DNA from: Candidatus Izemoplasmatales bacterium
GTDB lineage: Bacteria > Bacillota_I > Bacilli_A > Izemoplasmatales > Hujiaoplasmataceae
Assembly (NCBI GenBank): GCA_028699855.1
Contig: JAQVTV010000060.1
Coordinates: 1 to 6,277 of the forward strand
Direction: 5' to 3'
Length of the DNA stretch: 6,277 bases
In this document: one piece after another, positions 1 to 5,887 of the stretch
How the letters are laid out: each line of letters starts with the position of its first letter
Position numbering within the stretch: the stretch's first letter is position 1
Position numbers and translations under genes: made by a program
Notes under the pieces: generated by a model
What the model was told of the DNA's origin: nothing
Database searches by the model: none
Seen by the model: the letters and a program-made list of their open reading frames with translations, nothing else

Positions 1-2230
1 TATACTCGAGCACACCTTTCTTGAGCGCACCGGTTCCGAATCCATGGATGATGGAACAAAATTCGAGATGATGAAACATACAATCATCCACGAATTTATC
101 AAGCGCGTCCATTGCTTCTTCATAGCGTTTTCCGCGCAGATCGAGTTCAGTGTGGGCAACGCCTTCCTTGATCACTTTTTGCGATTCGGGCCGTCTGTCA
201 TCCGCTGAATCAGTAGAGTATTCAATCTGTTCTTCAGAAAATACAGAAGTGAGCGCGCCCATTTGTACTTCGAATTTCGCTCCTCTTTTACGCATCACCA
301 CGCCATGTCTAGCAAACGGAATTACATGAACCCGATCGCCGATCTGAATGGTGCGCAGATTCGTCTTCAGAGGTTGTTCCTCTGGATCTTCAAGGTTTTT
401 CACCGCGTATTTCATTCGCGCGATCTCATGTTCCTTGATCGTCGCCCGTTTCTTGAGCGCGTCCAGTTCCTGGATCAATGCTTCTGCGGTTTCTTTTGCT
501 TTACGCAGCTCATCCTTCTTTTCAGACGCAAGTTTCTTGAGCAACTGATTGTGCTTGATGCGGGCTTCGGTATTGATGTGTTCCTGGGCTTCCAGTTTTT
601 CTTGATATTCGCGTTTCATGGACTTGACGTCTTCCACTTCGCGAGCAAGCAATTTGCTTTGATATTCCAGTTTCTTGATCAAGTTCGCTGTCTCATTATC
701 AAACGTCAATGACACATCACGGGCATGATTCACGATGACTTGATCCAATCCTAGACGAAGTGCAATATCCAAGGCGTTCGAAGTACCGGGTATCCCGATT
801 TGCAAACGATAGGTGGGTTGCAGTGTTTCTATATCGAATTCGACCGAAGCATTGACGGTGTCATCGAGATTATAAGCGTAGATTTTCAGTTCCGGATAAT
901 GGGTCGTCACCATTTGGTAGACATTTTTGCCACGAATGTGGTCCAAAAGACTCATCGCAAGCGATGCGCCCTCCTTGGGATCCGTACCGGAACCCAGTTC
1001 ATCCAACAAGACCAAGGATCTCGCTTCCAAATGCTTCAGGATGTGGATAATCTTCGTAATATGGGAAGAAAAAGTCGATAAAGACTGTTCAATCGATTGT
1101 TCATCGCCGATATCAGCGAATATATGCGTGAACACAATGGTTTTTGAGCCTTCATCCACAGGAATGAACAGACCGGACTGTACCATGATCGATAATAATC
1201 CCAGCGTCTTCAAACATACTGTTTTGCCACCGGTATTCGGCCCGGTGATGACGATGGAGCGATAGGCACCAAACCCGATCGTGTTCGCGACGACGGTTTC
1301 CGTCGGAATCAAGGGGTGTCTCGCGTTTTTCAAATCCACGATATCACGCGTCAAAATCGGCATGGTTTCCTGATATTTGATCGCTCGCTTTGCTTTGGCG
1401 AAAATGACATCGAGTTGTGTGAATATTTCGAGATTCACACGTAATGGTTCTTGATCGAGAGCGACACTTTGGGACAAACGATAGAGGATTCGATCGATGG
1501 CATCGCGCTCTTCAGCAAAATATGACTGAAGGTTGTTGTTCATCTCCACACAGATCATCGGTTCGACGAAAACCGTTTCCTTACTCGAAGACATATCATG
1601 AACGATACCCTTGAACACATTTTTATATTCTGCTTTAACCGGGAGGACCAAGCGATTATTTCGGATCGTGATGATGGAATCCGTCAGTTTCTCGGACTCT
1701 AAGTGTAACAACGACTGCATTTTTTCCTGGATTCGCTTTTCGAGGATGGTGATTTTTTTCCTGACTTGTGCCAATTCAGCCGATGCGGAATCATAGATTT
1801 CGCCTTTGGGGTCGATACAGGTGTCAATCGTTTCTTTAAGATGGGGATGATAGGTAATCTGTTGATAGTATGTTTCCAAAGGAACGAAATCGATTTCCAA
1901 CTGACGGATTTTCTTGATATATCGTTCCGTCCTCATCTCCGCCTCGACAAATGAGACGATTCTGAGTAATTCATCGATCGATAACGTCGAACCGATTCGT
2001 GCCCGCTTAAGCGATGCTTCGATATTGAGAACACCGGTCATCGGTGTTTCATCGAAACGCTCAATCATGCGTTTGGCACATCCCACTTCGTCCAGCATCC
2101 GCGATACATCCACACTGACATTCGTGGGCTCGATTGACAAAACAGCTGTCTTTCCGAGATCGGTGACGGCGTATTGTTTGAGTTCATTCAGGATTTTGGA
2201 AAACTCCAACAGTTCTATATCAGCAAACAT
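1..2230 (-). CDS. mutS2: MutS2 family ATPase/Smr protein, C-terminus cut by window edge
   Basis: Seen: an uninterrupted minus-strand frame of 743 codons starting at ATG 2228-2230, with GGGAG seven to eleven bases upstream. Order: N-terminal helical region with a DSAS-type segment (about residues 130-150); MutS ATPase with Walker A GPNTGGKT at 330-337, Walker B LLDE with D410/E411, then GSGTDP, and TTHYPELK near 440; a long charged coiled coil about 500-615; a KOW-like stretch about 628-665; and an Smr domain with LDLRG at 696-700 and HGFGTG from H729. The family is usually about 780-790 residues, so roughly 40 C-terminal residues lie outside. Known: MutS2 lacks the mismatch-recognition domain of MutS1. 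It has been linked to suppressing recombination and, in B. subtilis, to sensing collided ribosomes and splitting them. Inference: cytoplasmic, ribosome- or DNA-associated clamp. It is divergent from rnhC, as in Bacillus, but without zapA, yshB/cvpA and polX between them. Confidence 0.97.
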   Translation of the reverse strand, partial: MFADIELLEFSKILNELKQYAVTDLGKTAVLSIEPTNVSVDVSRMLDEVGCAKRMIERFDETPMTGVLNIEASLKRARIGSTLSIDELLRIVSFVEAEMRTERYIKKIRQLEIDFVPLETYYQQITYHPHLKETIDTCIDPKGEIYDSASAELAQVRKKITILEKRIQEKMQSLLHLESEKLTDSIITIRNNRLVLPVKAEYKNVFKGIVHDMSSSKETVFVEPMICVEMNNNLQSYFAEERDAIDRILYRLSQSVALDQEPLRVNLEIFTQLDVIFAKAKRAIKYQETMPILTRDIVDLKNARHPLIPTETVVANTIGFGAYRSIVITGPNTGGKTVCLKTLGLLSIMVQSGLFIPVDEGSKTIVFTHIFADIGDEQSIEQSLSTFSSHITKIIHILKHLEARSLVLLDELGSGTDPKEGASLAMSLLDHIRGKNVYQMVTTHYPELKIYAYNLDDTVNASVEFDIETLQPTYRLQIGIPGTSNALDIALRLGLDQVIVNHARDVSLTFDNETANLIKKLEYQSKLLAREVEDVKSMKREYQEKLEAQEHINTEARIKHNQLLKKLASEKKDELRKAKETAEALIQELDALKKRATIKEHEIARMKYAVKNLEDPEEQPLKTNLRTIQIGDRVHVIPFARHGVVMRKRGAKFEVQMGALTSVFSEEQIEYSTDSADDRRPESQKVIKEGVAHTELDLRGKRYEEAMDALDKFVDDCMFHHLEFCSIIHGFGTGALKKGVLEY

Positions 2231-2252
2231 TTTTTCTCCCTCATTTGTTTCT

Positions 2253-2261
2253 ATTTTACCA
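2253..2261 (-). promoter_or_regulatory. Extended -10 promoter element for mutS2
   Basis: Read on the minus strand this is TGGTAAAAT, a TGn-extended -10 (TAAAAT, five of six to consensus). The predicted start is near 2246, leaving a leader of about 16 bases that contains the GGGAG ribosome binding site. No convincing -35 box is present at 16-18 bp spacing (the 17-bp position reads GTATAT), which fits an extended -10 promoter. Its -35 zone lies on the -10 box of the divergent rnhC promoter. Confidence 0.55.
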
Positions 2262-2268
2262 CAAAACA

Positions 2269-2277
2269 TGCTAAAAT
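2269..2277 (+). promoter_or_regulatory. Extended -10 promoter element for rnhC
   Basis: TGCTAAAAT is a TGn-extended -10. At 17-bp spacing the -35 position (2249-2254) reads TTCTAT, a weak three-of-six match, and overlaps the mutS2 -10 box. The predicted start near 2284 gives a leader of only about 13 bases, with AGGAG at its very 5' end. That is short, so the exact start could lie a few bases upstream. Confidence 0.5.
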
Positions 2278-2283
2278 ATACCC

Positions 2284-2288
2284 AGGAG
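2284..2288 (+). promoter_or_regulatory. Ribosome binding site fixing the GTG start of rnhC
   Basis: AGGAG sits eight bases before GTG 2297. The same frame stays open upstream to an ATG at 2174, but that would run antisense into mutS2 and has no matching site, so this element decides the start. No in-frame ATG occurs near here; the next in-frame Met is residue 62. Confidence 0.85.
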
Positions 2289-2296
2289 TTGATACT

Positions 2297-3223
2297 GTGA
2301 ACTATGTTTTTTCGTTGAATCAGGATGAGATCAAAATCCTCGCTGATTATTATTCACCCTATATCAAGGACACACCACACGAACATGTTCTGCTTTTTTT
2401 TCAAGCCCCGCACATCACAGTCACCGTTTATCGTTCATTGAGAGTATTATTACAAGGCCATGACGCGTATGAAGATTATATGATGTTCTCTGAGATTTTC
2501 GGTTTCGAACCTGCAATCTCCACTCAAATCGATCAGCCTGTCCCACCCGAGTCCAAACAAACTGATCATGGAAGCGTGATTGGCTCCGATGAAGTCGGGA
2601 CCGGAGATTTCTTTGGACCTGTGGTCGTCGCAAGTGTTTTGGTACGACAAGAGGACAGGGCTTTTCTCGAGTCATTCTCCATTCGCGATAGCAAGAAATT
2701 GACAGATGAAGTGATACAACAGATTGCACCAAAACTCATCTCGCACCTCAAACACGTGGTTTTAGTGACCCACAACGAAAAATATAACCATTTGATCAAG
2801 GACGGTTTCAACCTGAACAAAATCAAAGCCTATCTCCATAATCATGCCATACACAAATTGCATCAACAATATTCAACCCCTGTCGACATGATCGTAGTGG
2901 ACCAGTTCGCTCCCGAAGACAGATACTACGATTACCTCAAGGATGTTCCGTTCGTTGAACGCGTGCATCTGGTCGAAAAGGCAGAGGACCAGTTTCTCAG
3001 TGTTGCATGCGCCTCAATCATTGCCCGTGCTGCTTTTCTTCAAAACATGGCAGAATTATCTCAGTCGATCGGTATCCAATTGCCACTGGGCGCCAACCCC
3101 GTTGTCGATCTCATCGGTAAACGCATCGCTCTTGAACACGGATTTGAGATCTTTGACAAAATCGCCAAAACGAACTTCAAAAATCTCGAGAAAATCAAGG
3201 CCTTGATGCCCTCCCCACGATGA
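2297..3223 (+). CDS. rnhC: Ribonuclease HIII
   Basis: Cleaves the RNA strand of RNA:DNA hybrids in the cytoplasm, clearing R-loops and primer or transcription remnants. Seen: 308 residues from GTG to TGA, close to the 313 of B. subtilis RNase HIII. Residues 1 to about 85 form the N-terminal TBP-like substrate-binding domain that distinguishes HIII from HII. The catalytic domain opens with GSDEVGTGDFFGP (D98, E99 as metal ligands), then RDSKKL at 130-135, VVDQF with D202, and the acidic segment KAEDQFLSVACASIIAR (228-244), which carries further active-site residues. GANPVVD follows at 265-271. I do not assign the fourth catalytic acid. The GTG start is chosen from AGGAG at eight-base spacing. 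Divergent from mutS2 as in Bacillus. No strong terminator follows, so transcripts may read into sodA. A run of eight T (2394-2401) lies inside the frame. Confidence 0.97.
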   Translation: MNYVFSLNQDEIKILADYYSPYIKDTPHEHVLLFFQAPHITVTVYRSLRVLLQGHDAYEDYMMFSEIFGFEPAISTQIDQPVPPESKQTDHGSVIGSDEVGTGDFFGPVVVASVLVRQEDRAFLESFSIRDSKKLTDEVIQQIAPKLISHLKHVVLVTHNEKYNHLIKDGFNLNKIKAYLHNHAIHKLHQQYSTPVDMIVVDQFAPEDRYYDYLKDVPFVERVHLVEKAEDQFLSVACASIIARAAFLQNMAELSQSIGIQLPLGANPVVDLIGKRIALEHGFEIFDKIAKTNFKNLEKIKALMPSPR

Positions 3224-3232
3224 GCAGATTGC

Positions 3233-3261
3233 TTGGGTTAATCAAGTAAAAATGGTATAAT
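3233..3261 (+). promoter_or_regulatory. Near-consensus sigma-A promoter of sodA
   Basis: TTGGGT (3233-3238), exactly 17 bp, then TATAAT (3256-3261) preceded by TG at 3253-3254, giving an extended consensus -10. Predicted start near 3268, leaving a leader of about 31 bases. This suggests strong basal transcription independent of rnhC, although rnhC read-through is also possible because no terminator separates them. Confidence 0.85.
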
Positions 3262-3271
3262 TCAGGTATAA
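3254..3271 (+). repeat. Direct repeat GGTATAA over the sodA -10 and start site
   Basis: GGTATAA occurs at 3254-3260 and again at 3265-3271, eleven bases apart, about one helical turn. The first copy contains the -10 box and the second covers the predicted transcription start. It could be a regulator half-site pair, a duplicated -10-like element, or chance in A/T-rich DNA. Confidence 0.4.
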
Positions 3272-3298
3272 ACATCATTATTCAAGGAGGAAATTCCG

Positions 3299-3913
3299 AT
3301 GAAATATGTACTACCTGAATTACCCATCCCATACGATTCTCTTGAACCCTATATCGATGAAATGACGATGAGAATCCACCATACCAAGCACCATCAAGGC
3401 TACATCAACCAGCTCAATACCTTACTTGAGCCATATCAGGATCATCCGTACGATCAACTGATTGATCTCTTATCCCATCTCGATGCGCTTCCAGAAAAAA
3501 TCCGCACCGGAGTCAGAAACAACGGCGGCGGACATTACAATCACACGCTTTTTTTCGAGCAACTCAAACACAATCCGAACGGCACACCGAAAACCAGACT
3601 CCTCGAAGCGATCAATCGCACTTTCGGGAGCTTCGATGCATTCAAAAACGCGTTTGCCGAGGCGGCTAAAACGCGTTTCGGTTCAGGGTGGGCTTGGCTC
3701 ATTGTGAACTCGGAACATCAGCTTGAAATCGTCTCAATGCCCAATCAGGATCCAATCACGCATGCCACTCCGATTTTAGGACTTGATGTTTGGGAACACG
3801 CCTATTACTTGAAATACCAGAACAGGCGGCCCGAATATATCGAAAGCTTCTTCCATGTCATCAATTGGGATGTCATCGAAGATCGATACCTCAAAGCGAT
3901 TCAATCATCATAA
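3299..3913 (+). CDS. sodA: Superoxide dismutase, Mn-type (Fe/Mn SOD family)
   Basis: Converts superoxide to oxygen and hydrogen peroxide in the cytoplasm, normally as a dimer. Seen: 204 residues, the usual length. Start ATG 3299 follows AAGGAGG (3284-3290) at eight bases. Metal ligands are H27, H82, and D163 and H167 in DVWEHAYY. H31 and Y35 match the family's active-site gateway residues. GSGWAWL is at 128-134. Metal preference reads as Mn: GGGH (76-79) with no Gln in the glycine stretch before the second ligand, and Q150 in the NQD motif, as in E. coli MnSOD (G77/Q146) rather than FeSOD (Q69). One oddity: NHTLFF has F86 where the family often has Trp (NHSLFW). No signal peptide is visible. 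It has its own strong promoter and a terminator directly downstream. Metal use cannot be proved from sequence; cambialistic enzymes exist. Confidence 0.97.
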   Translation: MKYVLPELPIPYDSLEPYIDEMTMRIHHTKHHQGYINQLNTLLEPYQDHPYDQLIDLLSHLDALPEKIRTGVRNNGGGHYNHTLFFEQLKHNPNGTPKTRLLEAINRTFGSFDAFKNAFAEAAKTRFGSGWAWLIVNSEHQLEIVSMPNQDPITHATPILGLDVWEHAYYLKYQNRRPEYIESFFHVINWDVIEDRYLKAIQSS

Positions 3914-3919
3914 TCGTTG

Positions 3920-3950
3920 AAAGAACCTCTCTCAAGGGGTTCTTTTTTTT
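3920..3950 (+). terminator. Intrinsic terminator of sodA
   Basis: AAAGAACC (3920-3927) pairs with GGTTCTTT (3938-3945), extendable by a T-G and a C-G pair to a six-base loop, and is followed by T to 3950. It starts seven bases after the sodA stop. The convergent EAL gene ends at 3949, inside the T tract, so its transcript enters the same hairpin three bases after its stop. On the minus strand the hairpin is followed by only a short T stretch, so termination there should be weaker. Confidence 0.9.
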
Positions 3951-5583
3951 ATGTGTGTTGGTGAATCCATTCAATGATTTTTTGATCGTTCAAGGGCTTA
4001 GAAAAATAATATCCTTGGGCGTAATCACACTGATACGTTCGGAGCAATTTCATGACTTCTTCTTCTTCGATACCTTCTGCGATGACTTTGTATCCCAATT
4101 GCTTGGCCAGTTGGATTGTCGCCTTGACGATTTCTCTGGCGGAATTGTTTTGGATGATTTGTCGCATGAAAAATTTGTCGATTTTGATCACATCGATCGG
4201 GAACTGACTGAGATAGGCGAGTGATGAATATCCTTTACCAAAATCGTCAATGGCGATATGGATACCCTGATTCACAAAGCGTTCCAGCATCGTTTTGCTT
4301 GCTTCGGGATTGATCATTAACACCGATTCGGTAATTTCTAGTTCGAGGAGGTGTTTTGCGACGTTGGATTCGTTAATGACTTGCATCGTACGATCATAAA
4401 ACTGAGGGTCATAGAGATTTTTTGCGGAAATGTTGATTGAGATCCCCATAGTGATACCCATACGCTGGAATTCCCACATTTTGTCGAGCGCCCTCTTCAA
4501 TACCCAATTCGTCAAGTTGTGAATCAACTTGGTTTCTTCGACGATCGGCACGAACTGATCGGGAAAGATAGTCCCCTTTTCCGGGTGTTGCCAACGAATC
4601 AAGGCTTCCAGACCAATGGGTTTCAGCGTTTCGAGATCGATTTTGGGCTGATAGACCAAAAATGTCTCGTTATCGGCCAGCGCTTGAGTGAATGTGGCCA
4701 GCAAATCATACTCCGAGCGTTTGCGAATCAAGGAATCATCGTATACGACATACGGGAGATTATTTTCCTGAGCGAAGCGTGCAGAAGCGTCCGACACGCG
4801 GTACGTTGAGAGTTTCTGGCAATCCGTCCCGTCGTGAACCAACCCTGCGCCAACCGAAAAATCGACATACAAGGGAATGCCGTTGATGATACGTGAATAG
4901 GAGATTGCCTTGAGAATCAATTGGGCATCGAGATTGAGATCATAATACGGCTTCGCAAGCCATATCTTGTTGGTATCGGCTTGGATAATGAGTGATTTTT
5001 TAGGAAAACTCGCCTGAAGATCATCATATACTTGATGGACCAACTTATGATAGATTTCCATGCCCAATACATCTCCGATGTTGGTCGCATTGTTGATCAA
5101 AAGTGTGAATACCGCATAACTTTCATGGGAAAACTGCGCCTTAGCACATGAGAGATAGTTGGTATTCGGTAGTTTGGTCTCTTGATTGTAGGCCATTAAG
5201 GAACGAATCTTTTCCGAGCTCAACCGTAACCGTTTTGCGGCAAAACCACTGATGAATCCAAGGACCAAGAAAATGATCAGGCGAAAAAACCAGTTGATGA
5301 ATAGTTGGGGTATCGCCAGTTCGGTGTCAAGCGGCATCATGGGACCCAAAAGAATACCGGCCGCTAGGGCAACCAACAAAGCGATTTCCGGACCGAAAAA
5401 GACTCCGGCGAGGACAATGGGAATGTACATCGTATGCGAAAATGAATAAGTGATGCCTCCGGTCATATACACCAGAAAGTACACCGAAGGCAACATCAAA
5501 ACTATGGCGATCATCGCGATGATCTTATAGTTCCGAACAATGAAACTGACGAAATTCATGCGCTTCGATTCCTGGTTTTTCAT
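3949..5583 (-). CDS. Membrane-anchored cyclic-di-GMP phosphodiesterase (degenerate GGDEF + EAL)
   Basis: Predicted to hydrolyse cyclic-di-GMP to pGpG at the inner face of the membrane. Seen, 544 residues: about four membrane segments (roughly 18-40, 50-64, 65-82, 91-116) with a YIPIVLAGVFFG stretch; a linker helix; a GGDEF-fold region about 133-285 that opens with KLPN and keeps SVGAG, but reads QADTN near 201-205 where GGDEF should be and has no visible RxxD inhibitory site, so it is likely inactive as a cyclase; then EAL about 290-540. EAL catalytic positions look complete: E326 (EAL), N384, E416, D446-D447, K467, E503 and Q523 (QGYYFSKP). DFGKGYSS has Lys where Thr or Ser is common. Start ATG 5583 follows GGAGG at eight bases; Met9 has no such site. 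Single gene, convergent with sodA. Inference: the membrane module and dead GGDEF sense a signal and control the EAL domain. The ligand is unknown. Confidence 0.94.
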   Translation of the reverse strand: MKNQESKRMNFVSFIVRNYKIIAMIAIVLMLPSVYFLVYMTGGITYSFSHTMYIPIVLAGVFFGPEIALLVALAAGILLGPMMPLDTELAIPQLFINWFFRLIIFLVLGFISGFAAKRLRLSSEKIRSLMAYNQETKLPNTNYLSCAKAQFSHESYAVFTLLINNATNIGDVLGMEIYHKLVHQVYDDLQASFPKKSLIIQADTNKIWLAKPYYDLNLDAQLILKAISYSRIINGIPLYVDFSVGAGLVHDGTDCQKLSTYRVSDASARFAQENNLPYVVYDDSLIRKRSEYDLLATFTQALADNETFLVYQPKIDLETLKPIGLEALIRWQHPEKGTIFPDQFVPIVEETKLIHNLTNWVLKRALDKMWEFQRMGITMGISINISAKNLYDPQFYDRTMQVINESNVAKHLLELEITESVLMINPEASKTMLERFVNQGIHIAIDDFGKGYSSLAYLSQFPIDVIKIDKFFMRQIIQNNSAREIVKATIQLAKQLGYKVIAEGIEEEEVMKLLRTYQCDYAQGYYFSKPLNDQKIIEWIHQHT

Positions 5584-5610
5584 CCGAATAACCTCCCAAG
5601 CTCAAGCGGC

Positions 5611-5631
5611 AAGCGCTATATGGATGCGCTT
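5611..5631 (-). repeat. Inverted repeat in the leader of the EAL gene
   Basis: AAGCGC (5611-5616) and GCGCTT (5626-5631) form a perfect 6-bp inverted repeat around nine bases. It lies at about +3 to +23 of the predicted EAL-gene transcript, so it may be a repressor operator or a 5' RNA hairpin that protects or controls the message. Three CAAGC copies (5597, 5603, 5610; GCTTG in the transcript) run from this repeat to just before the ribosome binding site. Confidence 0.5.
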
Positions 5632-5639
5632 TCATTCCT

Positions 5640-5668
5640 ATTATATAATGATTGCGTCTGATCAGCAA
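5640..5668 (-). promoter_or_regulatory. Sigma-A promoter of the EAL gene
   Basis: On the minus strand: TTGCTG (-35, 5663-5668), 17 bp, TATAAT (-10, 5640-5645). Predicted start near 5633 and a leader of about 50 bases. The -10 box is part of a perfect 10-bp palindrome, ATTATATAAT (5640-5649). A second palindrome, CTGATCAG (5658-5665), overlaps the inner end of the -35 box. The leader is too short for a cyclic-di-GMP riboswitch. Confidence 0.8.
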
Positions 5669-5699
5669 GCCAAATAGACTAATATGTGGTATTTACGCG

Positions 5700-5726
5700 A
5701 AAAAAAGACTCGGACAAACCGAGTCT
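5700..5726 (-). terminator. Intrinsic terminator of the permease/small protein operon
   Basis: Read on the minus strand, AGACTCGG and CCGAGTCT (5719-5726 with 5706-5713) form an 8-bp GC-rich stem with a five-base loop, followed by a seven-T run at 5706-5700 (its first T also closes the stem). The TAG stop of the 49-residue gene lies partly within the stem, so the gene ends exactly at the terminator, which supports the small frame being genuine. Confidence 0.9.
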
Positions 5727-5874
5727 ATTCTTCCTCTTCTTCATTGAGTGGACGTTTGCGTTTTTTGTCTTGCATTTTTTTGAATACGGTGAGTTTCAAG
5801 TAGCCCAAAAGCGCTACACCCACTACGATGATGACATACCAATACCATTGCATCGCTAAGGTCAAATGAAACAT
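5725..5874 (-). CDS. Small single-pass membrane protein (49 aa), unknown function
   Basis: Not recognised as a known family. Seen: ATG 5872-5874 preceded by AAAGGAGG at seven-base spacing, one of the best ribosome binding sites in the window; 49 residues; TAG stop inside the operon terminator. The N-terminal half contains a Trp/Tyr-rich start (QWYWY, residues 9-13) leading into one hydrophobic segment about 13-30. A strongly basic stretch (KKMQDKKRKR, 32-41) follows, and the last five residues are all Glu. The positive-inside rule suggests N-out, C-in topology with a charged cytoplasmic tail. It begins 13 bases after the permease stop, and its ribosome binding site abuts that stop codon, so the two genes are probably co-transcribed and translationally coupled. 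Inference: an accessory or stability partner of the permease. A chance frame is unlikely given the RBS and terminator placement. Confidence 0.78.
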   Translation of the reverse strand: MFHLTLAMQWYWYVIIVVGVALLGYLKLTVFKKMQDKKRKRPLNEEEEE

Positions 5875-5887
5875 CTTCTTTCCTCCT

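Noticed and set aside
263..1265. Plus-strand open frames of 93-149 residues opposite mutS2
   Set aside because: They are antisense shadows of a well-supported mutS2 frame, have low-complexity Phe/Leu- or Ser-rich composition, no ribosome binding sites and no recognisable domains.
2174..2296. Upstream extension of rnhC to ATG 2174
   Set aside because: It overlaps the mutS2 start region antisense, has no matching RBS, would precede the rnhC promoter, and would add 41 residues absent from the family. GTG 2297 has AGGAG at eight bases.
2394..2401. Eight-T run inside rnhC as a phase-variation or frameshift site
   Set aside because: The frame is intact across it and the run encodes ordinary Leu-Phe-Phe codons. 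Similar 7-T runs occur elsewhere in the window by composition.
3221..3241. TGA of rnhC read as Trp (mycoplasma code)
   Set aside because: Only six further codons would follow before TAA, the protein is already full length at TGA, and Trp positions elsewhere use TGG.
3231..3248. Possible terminator after rnhC (CTTG...CAAG)
   Set aside because: The stem is only four base pairs with no T tract, and the sequence is better explained as the -35 region of the sodA promoter.
3790..4224. 144-residue plus-strand frame spanning the sodA end and the EAL gene end
   Set aside because: It overlaps sodA in another frame, crosses the terminator, and is antisense to the conserved EAL C-terminus.
5252..5449. 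65-residue plus-strand frame opposite the membrane part of the EAL gene
   Set aside because: Antisense shadow with no RBS; the minus-strand frame has strong membrane and domain support.
5584..5633. Cyclic-di-GMP riboswitch in front of the EAL gene
   Set aside because: The predicted leader is about 50 bases, too short for known GEMM-I or GEMM-II aptamers, and no aptamer core is visible.
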